This document shows, piece by piece, positions 17,725 to 25,675 of a DNA stretch of 31,894 nucleotides. Made by a program: the position numbers and the translations under genes. The notes beneath the pieces are model-generated. The model was not told where the DNA came from and ran no database searches. It saw only the letters and a list, made by a program, of their open reading frames with translations. Origin of the DNA: Pirellulaceae bacterium (lineage in GTDB: Bacteria > Planctomycetota > Planctomycetia > Pirellulales > Pirellulaceae); the NCBI GenBank assembly GCA_013002105.1, contig JABDKS010000478.1, positions 1 to 31,894 on the forward strand, in the 5' to 3' direction. Each line of letters begins with the position of its first letter. Position 1 is the first letter of the stretch.

Positions 17725-17849
17725 CGTGTGGAGTCTTGGATTCAGGGTTGGGCCAGCGGGGTGGCCGCAGAAATAAAAACGAGCGGTGGAAACTCGATCA
17801 GGTCCGTGCCGAGTTTACTTAGACGGCGGTAGGTCGAACAGAGACCTGT

Positions 17850-20168
17850 CTACTCGTTCAGCTTTTCCTTGAGCAAACGCAGAGCTGTTTGGAAGACTTC
17901 GACGTCAGGTGCCAGATCCACGGCACGCTGCAAATACTTGACGGCCTCACCGCTTTTACCATTGAGATAGAGCGACAGCCCGTAGCGATATTGGATATCA
18001 GGGTTTTCGGGCGCCAACTTGGCATCCCGACCCAGAAGGACCAGTTCCTCGGCACGCAGTTCTTTCACGCGGTTCATCAACGCATCAGACAGTTCGCTGG
18101 GTGCTTGGGCGATGGAACGTTCGATCAGCCCTGACAGATTGGTTCGAGCTCCGCTCATATTGGGCTGCACACGGATCGCCGTCTCGTATGCCTCGACCGC
18201 TTCGTCCAGTCGACCTTGCTGTTCGCAAATCATGGCCCAATTCATGTGCGCACCGCCGCGATCTGACGCGACCATGATCGACGATTTCAGTTCCTCGATC
18301 GCCAAATCAACTTGGCTACGTTCGCTCTGGTTCAATGTTGGGTAGGCACGAGCCAACAAAACGCGTGTCGCTTCGTTGCGGATCAGACGCGACGAGCTGT
18401 CCAGTAGCGGAAGTAAGAATTTCTTAGCTGTCGCCGGTCCGGCGTTCATAAAGACATTGATCGCAGCAGCGCGGGCCAGCGGGTGTTCGTTTTCGTCAGC
18501 GACAATCTGCTTGGCGGCCGGCAAAGCGTTACTGAAACCGGCGGCTGCCAGCTCGCTGATCGCGGTTGCTTTGGCGATCGCGGGAGACTGATCAAGCGGC
18601 GACATGGCAATCCGCAGTAACTCGTTGGCCGCCTTGATGTCACCAGCTCGGAAAGCAGCGAGCGGTTCGGAAAAATGCGGCGGTGTCTTGCGATCTGCGC
18701 CGTACCACTTTTCGCAGGCTTCGTCGCACCATTTGTCCGTCTTCTGTATCGCTTCTTCGATCGACTCGTTTCCTGCCGCGGCGGCTTCTAGCCACTGTGC
18801 GTACTCCTTGGACTCAAACTCCGACTGTGTCTGATCGCTCAATTGAGGCAATTGGTCACGAATGTGACAACTGCTGCAAGCGTTGGGTGTACCGATTTTG
18901 ACCGATAAGTCCGGGCGCGGTACTCGCAGCGAATGATCTCGCCGCGGGTCGACTTGCATGTACGTGGTGTGAGGCATGTGACAATCGACGCACATTGCTC
19001 CCGGCGTACCGGGAGCATGATGATGGTGGGACGGGACGTCGTACTTGCCCGCAGCATGTTGGTGACAAGATGTGCAAGTCGCGTTGCCGGGATGCTTTAG
19101 CTCCAACGAATGCGGATCGTGACAATCGGTGCAGCGTATCCCTTTGTGATACATCTTGCTCTGAATAAAGGAACCGTAAACGTAGACCTCGTCTTTGATC
19201 TGTCCATCGGCGTGATAGGTTTCTGGTCGCAACAATTCCAGCGAGTAGTGATCGTGAAAGAGATCACCGCCATGGAAATTTGGATCCAGCACACCACGAC
19301 GACTGTGGCAGGGGGCGCAGGTTTGCAACTGCGGTTCCGGATCGTCACCCTTCAAACGAGCCAGCCCGTATCCGTGGTTTCGATCCCAGAACAGCGATTT
19401 TTCGTTCGCCAGTTCGATATGCATGCTGCCAGGGCCATGGCATGATTCGCAACTGACGTCGATTTCGGAAAAGGTCGTGTGATACCGATTCGACTGTGGG
19501 TCAAAATTCCGTTTTAAGTTGGTTGAATGGCAATCGGCGCACATGGTCTGCCAACGTTGCATCACGCCGGTCCAATGCAGCGGGTCGTCGGGTTCTAGTT
19601 TTTCGGGAACATCGGGTGGACGAAGATAAAACCAGCGTTTGTTTTTTGTGTCCCAACTGATTCGCAGCACCTGTACTCGGCTGACCTGGTTTTCGGGCAT
19701 ATCCTCGGTGCGATCGAATTCGACCATGTATTGCTGTAAAGGATCGACTCCAAAGACATACCTCACCTGGAAATCCTCCATCTCGCCCGTCGGTCCTTCG
19801 GTGTGGACCATGAATCGGTCACCGTCGCGATAGAGTCGATTGACCAGTCCATCGTGCTCGAAGGTGACGTCGGAGAAATCGCCTAATACGGATTCGTCGG
19901 TTGCCACGTCCATCGCTAGATCATGATGCGAACCGCTAAACAACTCTGCTTCTTTTTGGTGACAGTCGATACAGGCGCTACGGCCAACGAAGCTTGATTT
20001 TGCAGACAGCGGTTTTGCAGACCAATAGTCGGCAAAAACTCCCCCGGCAACAATCAGGAAGAGGATCACCCCCGCGATGGTCCGCGTACGAAATTTGCGA
20101 TGCAGTGGTTGCTTTTGTTGTGACAAGTTGTTGGGTGCGTCTTGTTGTGTGCGGCGTTGGGGAGACAA
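17850..20168 (-). CDS. Membrane-anchored octaheme c-type cytochrome with TPR domain
   Basis: The protein has 772 residues. One N-terminal transmembrane helix (about 28-46) is followed by eight CxxCH heme sites: CIDCH, CADCH, CESCH, CAPCH, CTDCH, CTSCH, CVDCH and CSSCH, all before about residue 440. Next comes a helical, HEAT-like part (about 490-610; LARAAAINVFMNAGP, RLIRNEATRVLLARAYP) and then TPR repeats to the end (MNWAMICEQQGRLDEAVEAYETAI, YRYGLSLYLNGKSGEAVKYLQRAV). Periplasmic electron transfer is expected. The heme part resembles the cytochrome c554/multiheme-TPR group common in planctomycetes. The start is a TTG at 20168; no ATG precedes the helix. It follows the 20221 gene by 52 bases and may be its co-transcribed neighbour. 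Confidence 0.9.
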   Translation of the reverse strand: MSPQRRTQQDAPNNLSQQKQPLHRKFRTRTIAGVILFLIVAGGVFADYWSAKPLSAKSSFVGRSACIDCHQKEAELFSGSHHDLAMDVATDESVLGDFSDVTFEHDGLVNRLYRDGDRFMVHTEGPTGEMEDFQVRYVFGVDPLQQYMVEFDRTEDMPENQVSRVQVLRISWDTKNKRWFYLRPPDVPEKLEPDDPLHWTGVMQRWQTMCADCHSTNLKRNFDPQSNRYHTTFSEIDVSCESCHGPGSMHIELANEKSLFWDRNHGYGLARLKGDDPEPQLQTCAPCHSRRGVLDPNFHGGDLFHDHYSLELLRPETYHADGQIKDEVYVYGSFIQSKMYHKGIRCTDCHDPHSLELKHPGNATCTSCHQHAAGKYDVPSHHHHAPGTPGAMCVDCHMPHTTYMQVDPRRDHSLRVPRPDLSVKIGTPNACSSCHIRDQLPQLSDQTQSEFESKEYAQWLEAAAAGNESIEEAIQKTDKWCDEACEKWYGADRKTPPHFSEPLAAFRAGDIKAANELLRIAMSPLDQSPAIAKATAISELAAAGFSNALPAAKQIVADENEHPLARAAAINVFMNAGPATAKKFLLPLLDSSSRLIRNEATRVLLARAYPTLNQSERSQVDLAIEELKSSIMVASDRGGAHMNWAMICEQQGRLDEAVEAYETAIRVQPNMSGARTNLSGLIERSIAQAPSELSDALMNRVKELRAEELVLLGRDAKLAPENPDIQYRYGLSLYLNGKSGEAVKYLQRAVDLAPDVEVFQTALRLLKEKLNE

Positions 20169-20220
20169 AGTCGCAGGGAATTCAGAACCGTGTCGAGGGT
20201 TTCGCGTCGGAATGTATCGG

Positions 20221-20847
20221 TCAGTCGCTCGTGCGTTGAATCATCGGAGCAATCAATACCGCGGCTTGACGCCGCATCGAGTCGATCAGGTCCGTCTGTG
20301 TGCTGTCGTCTTGCCGCAAGTTTTCGAGTAGTCGCGCTGACTTCAGGAGCGACTCGGCCGCTCGTGACCGCTGCCGCATCGTCGATGTCGGATCGTTCGG
20401 TTGCCCATCGTGGGTGTTGTGACGGTGCTCACTGTGAGATGCTTCCAATAGCGAACCTTTGAGAACACTACCGCGTTGCTGAAGGACTCGTAACATATCG
20501 TCCAATACGACATCGCCTGTATCACCAGCCGCCTTGCCCTCCAGCGTGTCGCGAATTCGGTCTTCGACGGCGGATGGTCGAGACGAAGGCGACTCGATCT
20601 TAGGCAACTCTATTTTAGGTAACTCGGGCAACTCTAGGATGTTTGGGTCGCTGATGGGGCGTTTCGGGTGCGTTGGCACCTGTTGTGTCTGTGTGGATTG
20701 CGTTTTGGCAGGCGGCTGTTGCGCACCGTCGGGACTTTGCGCGATCACAACGATCGGGATCGCGATGATCGGAACGACGAGGACGCCCCATAGGACCCAC
20801 GGCGAGTAGGCGGCGCGAACGGGTTGATGAGTTTGAGAATCAGACAT
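20221..20847 (-). CDS. Single-pass membrane protein in the ExbD/TolR position
   Basis: The 208-residue protein has a good ribosome site (AAAGGAG, 6 bases before ATG 20847). A short cytoplasmic tail is followed by a transmembrane helix (about 18-36, WVLWGVLVVPIIAIPIVVIA). A Gln/Pro/Thr-rich linker, a twice-repeated LPKIELPKIE motif (about 76-85) and a helical C-terminal domain (about 90-205) follow. I do not recognise the family. It lies 15 bases after the MotA/TolQ/ExbB-like gene and has the size and topology of an ExbD/TolR/MotB partner: one helix near the N-terminus and a periplasmic domain. The conserved membrane Asp of ExbD is not present in the helix. Partner function is therefore inference from position. 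Confidence 0.7.
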   Translation of the reverse strand: MSDSQTHQPVRAAYSPWVLWGVLVVPIIAIPIVVIAQSPDGAQQPPAKTQSTQTQQVPTHPKRPISDPNILELPELPKIELPKIESPSSRPSAVEDRIRDTLEGKAAGDTGDVVLDDMLRVLQQRGSVLKGSLLEASHSEHRHNTHDGQPNDPTSTMRQRSRAAESLLKSARLLENLRQDDSTQTDLIDSMRRQAAVLIAPMIQRTSD

Positions 20848-20862
20848 GGCAACTCCTTTTGT

Positions 20863-21714
20863 CTAAGTCTTATCGCGAGGCGATTGGGGGCCTGTTGAGG
20901 GGGGAGCTTGGGGTGTGCTCTGGGGCGATTGACCAGGCATTTGTGGCTGGCCGGGCGTCTGTGATTGCCCGGGTGTTTGGGATGTGGGCTTTGTCTGTGC
21001 CGATTTAACGGGACCTGGATTGCGCGTACGAGACGATGGACGCCGTTTGATCGGTGTCAGGGCGTGTTGGGCTTGGTAGGCGACGTCGGCGATCAATGAA
21101 TCGACGCGATTGCGGCAGATTGCGTAAGCGGCCAGGGCTGGAATGGCGACAATCAAACCACCGACTGTCGTGACCAAAGCTTGATAAATGCCTTCGGCCA
21201 AATCACCTGCACCAGCGGCACCCCGCGTGGTGGCGACTTGTTGGAAGGCAAAGATCATGCCGGTGACGGTCCCTAGCAAGCCGACCATCGGCGCGATGTT
21301 GCCGATGACCGAAAGATACTCGATGCGCCGCATCAAACGGGCGGCTTGTTCTGCAAGTGAGTCTTCGACAGCCTTTTCGACTTGGTGCCAACCGAATTCC
21401 AATTCGCTCAACCCGGCCAACAAAATTACGCTCAGCACGCTGGGCGCTCGGCGGCACGCCGCGTCGGCTTCGGCGATTCGGGCCGTCAGCAATGACTGAC
21501 GAACCGTTTCGCTGACACCATCGGGCAGGACTTCGCTGCGGCGTAGTGTCATGACTTGGTCAAAGACCAGATAGGCTGCCGCGACGCTGAGTGCAAAGAG
21601 CACCAGCAGGATCATGACACCCACGATTCCGCCGCTCATGACGATGTCAAAAAAGCCCGCGGCCTGTTCCGGATCGCCGCCCAGTTCACCCTGACCAATC
21701 AGCCAACACGCCAT
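20863..21714 (-). CDS. MotA/TolQ/ExbB-type proton channel protein
   Basis: The protein has 283 residues from ATG 21714, with GAGGAG 8 bases upstream. There are three transmembrane helices at about 27-51, 135-160 and 176-200. The family core is clear: NIAPMVGLLGTVTGMIFAFQQV, then LAEGIYQALVTTVGGLIVAIP. Such proteins form the pentameric stator subunit that uses the proton gradient with an ExbD, TolR or MotB partner. No such gene is adjacent, but a single-pass membrane protein follows. The C-terminal tail (about 224-283) is disordered, with PGQ repeats (TPGQSQTPGQPQMPGQ). The start overlaps the previous stop as TGATG; a GTG sits directly before the ATG. Confidence 0.9.
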   Translation of the reverse strand: MACWLIGQGELGGDPEQAAGFFDIVMSGGIVGVMILLVLFALSVAAAYLVFDQVMTLRRSEVLPDGVSETVRQSLLTARIAEADAACRRAPSVLSVILLAGLSELEFGWHQVEKAVEDSLAEQAARLMRRIEYLSVIGNIAPMVGLLGTVTGMIFAFQQVATTRGAAGAGDLAEGIYQALVTTVGGLIVAIPALAAYAICRNRVDSLIADVAYQAQHALTPIKRRPSSRTRNPGPVKSAQTKPTSQTPGQSQTPGQPQMPGQSPQSTPQAPPSTGPQSPRDKT

Positions 21715-23561
21715 CACGCCGACTCCTCTGTTTCCGAGCCCGCCGAAAGTAAGAACTCGGCATCGGTCAGCAATGGATCATCCCAACGCAATCGCAAAAC
21801 GCCTTCGGCCTGCAAGCGTTTGATTGTCTCGTGATGCAAGTCGCGAATTCGCTTTTCTGCCCGATTGATTCTTGATCGGCTTTGTGCCAGCGACAGGATC
21901 ATCATTGCAAATAGCGCGGTCGGTAAGATCGAAACCAGCAAACTGGTAAAGATCATTGAAAAATCCGGCCGAGGAAACGAATCGAGATCGCCGCTGAATT
22001 CGCTAAAGGTCGTGAAGCTGGCTGAAAAGTACTTTGTGTACAACGCGACGATTGGACCAGCCATTAAGAACCAAAAAATCGCTGTGCCGACTACCGCGAA
22101 CAACAATGTCACCGACGGTGAAATCGATTCGCGCTCGACTTCTGTGTCGAAGATTTGCTGCGAGTTTTCTTGCAGTGTATCGATTCCCGATAGATAGGCC
22201 ACTTGTGACCGCGAATCGTCGTCACCGAGAAGGTTGTTTTGGCCGGGTTGATGTCGCAATTCGGCCAATTCGTCGCGGAACCGACCCGCCAAAGGCCCCA
22301 AACGATCGGCAACTGCCGCGGCACTTCGTTTTCGAAGTCCGTCGCGAATGTCTTCTTCCGCACCGGCTTGCGCGGCAACGTTCTTGGCACTGCTCCAAAC
22401 GGCGCTGACCAGCGACGGTAGCGACCCGGAAAGCGAAAGTAAAACGCGATCCCAAGCACCGTGAGTTAGATTTAACAGCCCGAGTTGCGAGCGATAGGGA
22501 AAGCAAATTGCTGGTGTGTCGGTTAGCAGCGAAAGACGTAGTCGCGAACGCACTGCAGCACGCAGCGGGCCCCCGGCGCCGATCAAAGTTTCGGCGACTT
22601 CCGCCGGCAGTTTGGTCGCTTCTTGGCGTAGCCGTACCACGGCATTGGTCAGGCCGGGTAGCTGATCGCTCAATACATTGTGCAACGCTCCGCGAAAACG
22701 ACCGTCTAACGCGGACAACCTTGTGCTGCGTCGCCGGTCGCCATCCCAAGAATTCCCTAGTTCGTCCTGCAACCGCTCTGCGATGATCCTCGCCGCCGTT
22801 GCTCCCACCGTTTCCTCGTCACGTTCGGCCACATCGAAGTCGTCCAAAATCACGGGCGCGACAATCGCGCTCATCGGCGCGACATGTCGCATCTGACCAA
22901 CGAATCCATCAATGTCCGCGTTCAACGCATCATCGCGTTTTCGAACCGAGTTGATCACAGGAATCACGACGGTTCCTTCGCTCGCCTGGGCCAACATTCC
23001 TGTCACTTGGCTGCGAAGTTGATCACGACGTACGACGAGCAATAGTATCGATGCCAGCGAAAGTGCGCGGGCCGCGACTGCCGCGATCGCGCGCCGATCG
23101 TCGGTGGCTCCGGGTGAATCGACCAACAAATAGGGAATGCCAATCGGCTCCATTTTGGACGATTCGCAATGCAGATACTTTTCGTACCTTGTGTCCAAGT
23201 CGGCTGGTGATTTCGGCCCCACCCAAAGCAATTGCTCGGTGGCTTCGTCCGCACTATTACCGCTGCGAATACTGTTTGCGACCGTTGATCGACGAACCAG
23301 TTGTCGAATCAGCCACGATTTTCCTTGGCCGGTCGCGCCGACGACAGCGATGACGGTCGCGCCGGGGCTCCGGTCTTGCATCACCAACTTGCGGGCTTCG
23401 GCATGTTCGTCACACAATTCCAGGACTTGTCGTCCTGTCTGGCTGTCACCCAGCACCGTCGTTGCGGCACGTCGAACACGGCGTAGGAATTGCTCACCGG
23501 GGCCGCCGCCTTCTTGGAACGACTGCTGCTGAGCAAGATGATCAGGGGGCGTAAGATTCAC
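21714..23561 (-). CDS. Membrane-anchored P-loop GTPase (second of a tandem pair)
   Basis: The 615-residue protein starts at a GTG (23561) that overlaps the stop of the first GTPase (GTGA). The P-loop G75-A-T-G-Q-G-K-S82 is clear. D148-S-P-G151 fits the Walker B/G3 motif. G4 is doubtful: N204-S-V-R-K-R-D210 is not a standard NKxD. Helical middle (about 270-470) and two C-terminal transmembrane helices (about 484-508 and 537-558) with a short loop are followed by a cytoplasmic tail with a basic coiled segment. The architecture fits a dynamin-like or YcjF/DUF697-like membrane GTPase; the exact family is uncertain. The stop overlaps the MotA/TolQ start. Confidence 0.85.
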   Translation of the reverse strand: MNLTPPDHLAQQQSFQEGGGPGEQFLRRVRRAATTVLGDSQTGRQVLELCDEHAEARKLVMQDRSPGATVIAVVGATGQGKSWLIRQLVRRSTVANSIRSGNSADEATEQLLWVGPKSPADLDTRYEKYLHCESSKMEPIGIPYLLVDSPGATDDRRAIAAVAARALSLASILLLVVRRDQLRSQVTGMLAQASEGTVVIPVINSVRKRDDALNADIDGFVGQMRHVAPMSAIVAPVILDDFDVAERDEETVGATAARIIAERLQDELGNSWDGDRRRSTRLSALDGRFRGALHNVLSDQLPGLTNAVVRLRQEATKLPAEVAETLIGAGGPLRAAVRSRLRLSLLTDTPAICFPYRSQLGLLNLTHGAWDRVLLSLSGSLPSLVSAVWSSAKNVAAQAGAEEDIRDGLRKRSAAAVADRLGPLAGRFRDELAELRHQPGQNNLLGDDDSRSQVAYLSGIDTLQENSQQIFDTEVERESISPSVTLLFAVVGTAIFWFLMAGPIVALYTKYFSASFTTFSEFSGDLDSFPRPDFSMIFTSLLVSILPTALFAMMILSLAQSRSRINRAEKRIRDLHHETIKRLQAEGVLRLRWDDPLLTDAEFLLSAGSETEESA

Positions 23562-25675
23562 GTTCCGTTGGGTCCGCTTCGGGGCACGAGGCGCTGCAAT
23601 TCTTGTCGAAATTCATCACGTACACGATACACCGAGAGTGTTGGTCCGATTGGTTCGCGACGCACGATTTGTGATTGGGGTAGCGTTTCCTTGCTGCCGG
23701 CAACATCAACAACCAGAGGACTGTCGGCGCGCGAAACGCCATAGGTGTCGCAAAGCACGGCGTGAAAGTCGGAAAGTTGTTGCCGCGCGGCTTGTTGCCC
23801 CACGTGTCTGGTGTTTTGTCCACCCGCCCACATTGTCGACAGCGTGGTCAAACCGAGCGCTGCGAAAAGCTCGGGAATGGAGGCCGATGCGATCACGGTG
23901 GATCCGAAGTCAAGTGGGATCATCAGAACACCGCCGAACGCTGCCAGCATCGCCGCCAACGGAGTCAGTCCAGCGGTCAGTTTCTTGTGCATCGGAATTT
24001 CGGCCCACATCTGCCGTACCGCTTCGTCCAATCTTTTCGGATCGAGTGATGTGAAATCATCGCGCTCGTATCGCGTGATCGCCGCCTCTGCAGATTCGTT
24101 CCACTGGACCGAATCGAGAACTTGCGCTTTGTTGGAAAACCAATGCGGCAGTGCATGGGGGCCGCCGTGTCGATCGATCGCCGACTGCAAACGTTCGGGA
24201 GTCAACAAACCGCCGTATTCGCCTTTGCGAAATTTGTCCTTGATCTCGCCGGCTGTCCGTTTGGCAATGGCTGATGGAGTGAGTTGTCGGATGATGTCAC
24301 CCGCACCGCCAAAAAATCGCTGCACCGCGGTATTCATGCGGACGCCCAAGCGCGCGTACCAGGGAGCGGTGAGTGCGAATGATTCGGACAATTGCCGTAC
24401 AATCCGTTCGCTTTGATGCAGACGCAATTCCAGCACCCGGCCACCGGCTTCGCGGTGAGCAAAAAATTCCAGCGATGCTTGCAGCAAACATTCGCGAGCT
24501 TTTTGTGTTGCCGCGATTGATCGATCCGCGTCCCGGTCTACCTTGGCGAATCCGTTATCCCAAACGTACGTTCGCAGCGAATGTTGACGGGCCAGAATAA
24601 ACTTATCTGACGCTTCGCTGCGATCCAATCGCTTGGGCAACTCCATCAACAATCGGTCTTCCGAAATCGATGCCGGCGGATTGTCGTCGGGATCTTTCGA
24701 AACCGAGAAAAATACCGGCAGTGAGTCCGATTCGGGATCGAGCGCCGCGTTGACGATTTCTTCGGAGGCAGGAATGAACGGTCGACTGCCGGGGACATCA
24801 AAATCGTAGGCAGCAAAAACGGTTTCGATTCCATGTCCGCGCGCCAGTGGGCCAAAGGTTTCCAGCACCTGGTCGGGAGTTTGACGCGGACGGACTTTGT
24901 TGACCGCTAACATTCGCGGGATGCCGGGCATTAAATCGGCGGCAATCCGCAGCAAGTCGCCCAGCGTCGAATCTCGAGAGGATTCGGCAGACGAGACAAC
25001 GATGAAAGCCGAACAGAACGTTGCGGCCCTGCCGAGTAATTCGCGCCGCGCCGCGGGCGATCCCAATCCGAATGCTTCGTCCGACACGATGTCGGGGCAA
25101 TCCAGAAGTCCGATTCCTGCCGCATCCAAACCCGGATCGGTGGCCACCAGAGGAACGCTCAGCGAACCAGATTGACCGGCGCGATTGTTGTATTGCTGGT
25201 GCGCTTCGGCAGGATCATCGGCGAGCATCTCGGGCGGTTTGCCGATCGCGTCGCCCAGATCGCTCATTAGCAATCCCCACAGTTCCGGATCCTCTTGCCA
25301 TGCACTGGGTAACCAGAGCACGAATCGATGCGTTCCCTGTTCGTTGCTGCTGCCGCGCAGCGTTCTGGCACGCCCCTGTTCGCTTAGAAAGGTGGCTACC
25401 AAACTGGTTTTGCCACTGTTGAGCATTCCGGCGATGGCGAGAGTTGGGTAGCCGACCAATTTGGCGGCGGCATGTAGTTGGCGGCCGGCAGCGAGAATGT
25501 CGAGTGCGGATTCGTTGCAAATCCGCCGCAGCGCGGTGAGAAAACTTTCGCGCCCCTCAGTCGGGTAGAGTCGCTTGATGACCGCGCGTTGGTCATCATC
25601 TTCCAGCAGCGAATGCAAACTGGGCCAGTCGATTGAAACTTCGTCCTGATTTCGACGTAAGCCGAACATGGTCAT
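23558..25675 (-). CDS. P-loop GTPase with C-terminal membrane segment (first of a tandem pair)
   Basis: The protein has 705 residues from ATG 25675, which overlaps the kinase stop as TGATG; a GTG precedes it by one codon. P-loop G83-M-L-N-S-G-K-T90-S, D192-C-P-D195 at the G3 position (Gly replaced by Asp) and N259-K260-V-R at G4 are visible. The long helical region (about 370-560) contains a hydrophobic stretch near 565-617 (LTPLAAMLAAFGGVLMI) that could form a membrane hairpin. GxxNSGKT loops are typical of the dynamin/TRAFAC group. It differs from the second GTPase in length and sequence, so the pair is not a recent duplication. The order kinase then GTPase pair suggests the kinase may phosphorylate one of them, which is unproven. 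Confidence 0.85.
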   Translation of the reverse strand: MTMFGLRRNQDEVSIDWPSLHSLLEDDDQRAVIKRLYPTEGRESFLTALRRICNESALDILAAGRQLHAAAKLVGYPTLAIAGMLNSGKTSLVATFLSEQGRARTLRGSSNEQGTHRFVLWLPSAWQEDPELWGLLMSDLGDAIGKPPEMLADDPAEAHQQYNNRAGQSGSLSVPLVATDPGLDAAGIGLLDCPDIVSDEAFGLGSPAARRELLGRAATFCSAFIVVSSAESSRDSTLGDLLRIAADLMPGIPRMLAVNKVRPRQTPDQVLETFGPLARGHGIETVFAAYDFDVPGSRPFIPASEEIVNAALDPESDSLPVFFSVSKDPDDNPPASISEDRLLMELPKRLDRSEASDKFILARQHSLRTYVWDNGFAKVDRDADRSIAATQKARECLLQASLEFFAHREAGGRVLELRLHQSERIVRQLSESFALTAPWYARLGVRMNTAVQRFFGGAGDIIRQLTPSAIAKRTAGEIKDKFRKGEYGGLLTPERLQSAIDRHGGPHALPHWFSNKAQVLDSVQWNESAEAAITRYERDDFTSLDPKRLDEAVRQMWAEIPMHKKLTAGLTPLAAMLAAFGGVLMIPLDFGSTVIASASIPELFAALGLTTLSTMWAGGQNTRHVGQQAARQQLSDFHAVLCDTYGVSRADSPLVVDVAGSKETLPQSQIVRREPIGPTLSVYRVRDEFRQELQRLVPRSGPNGT

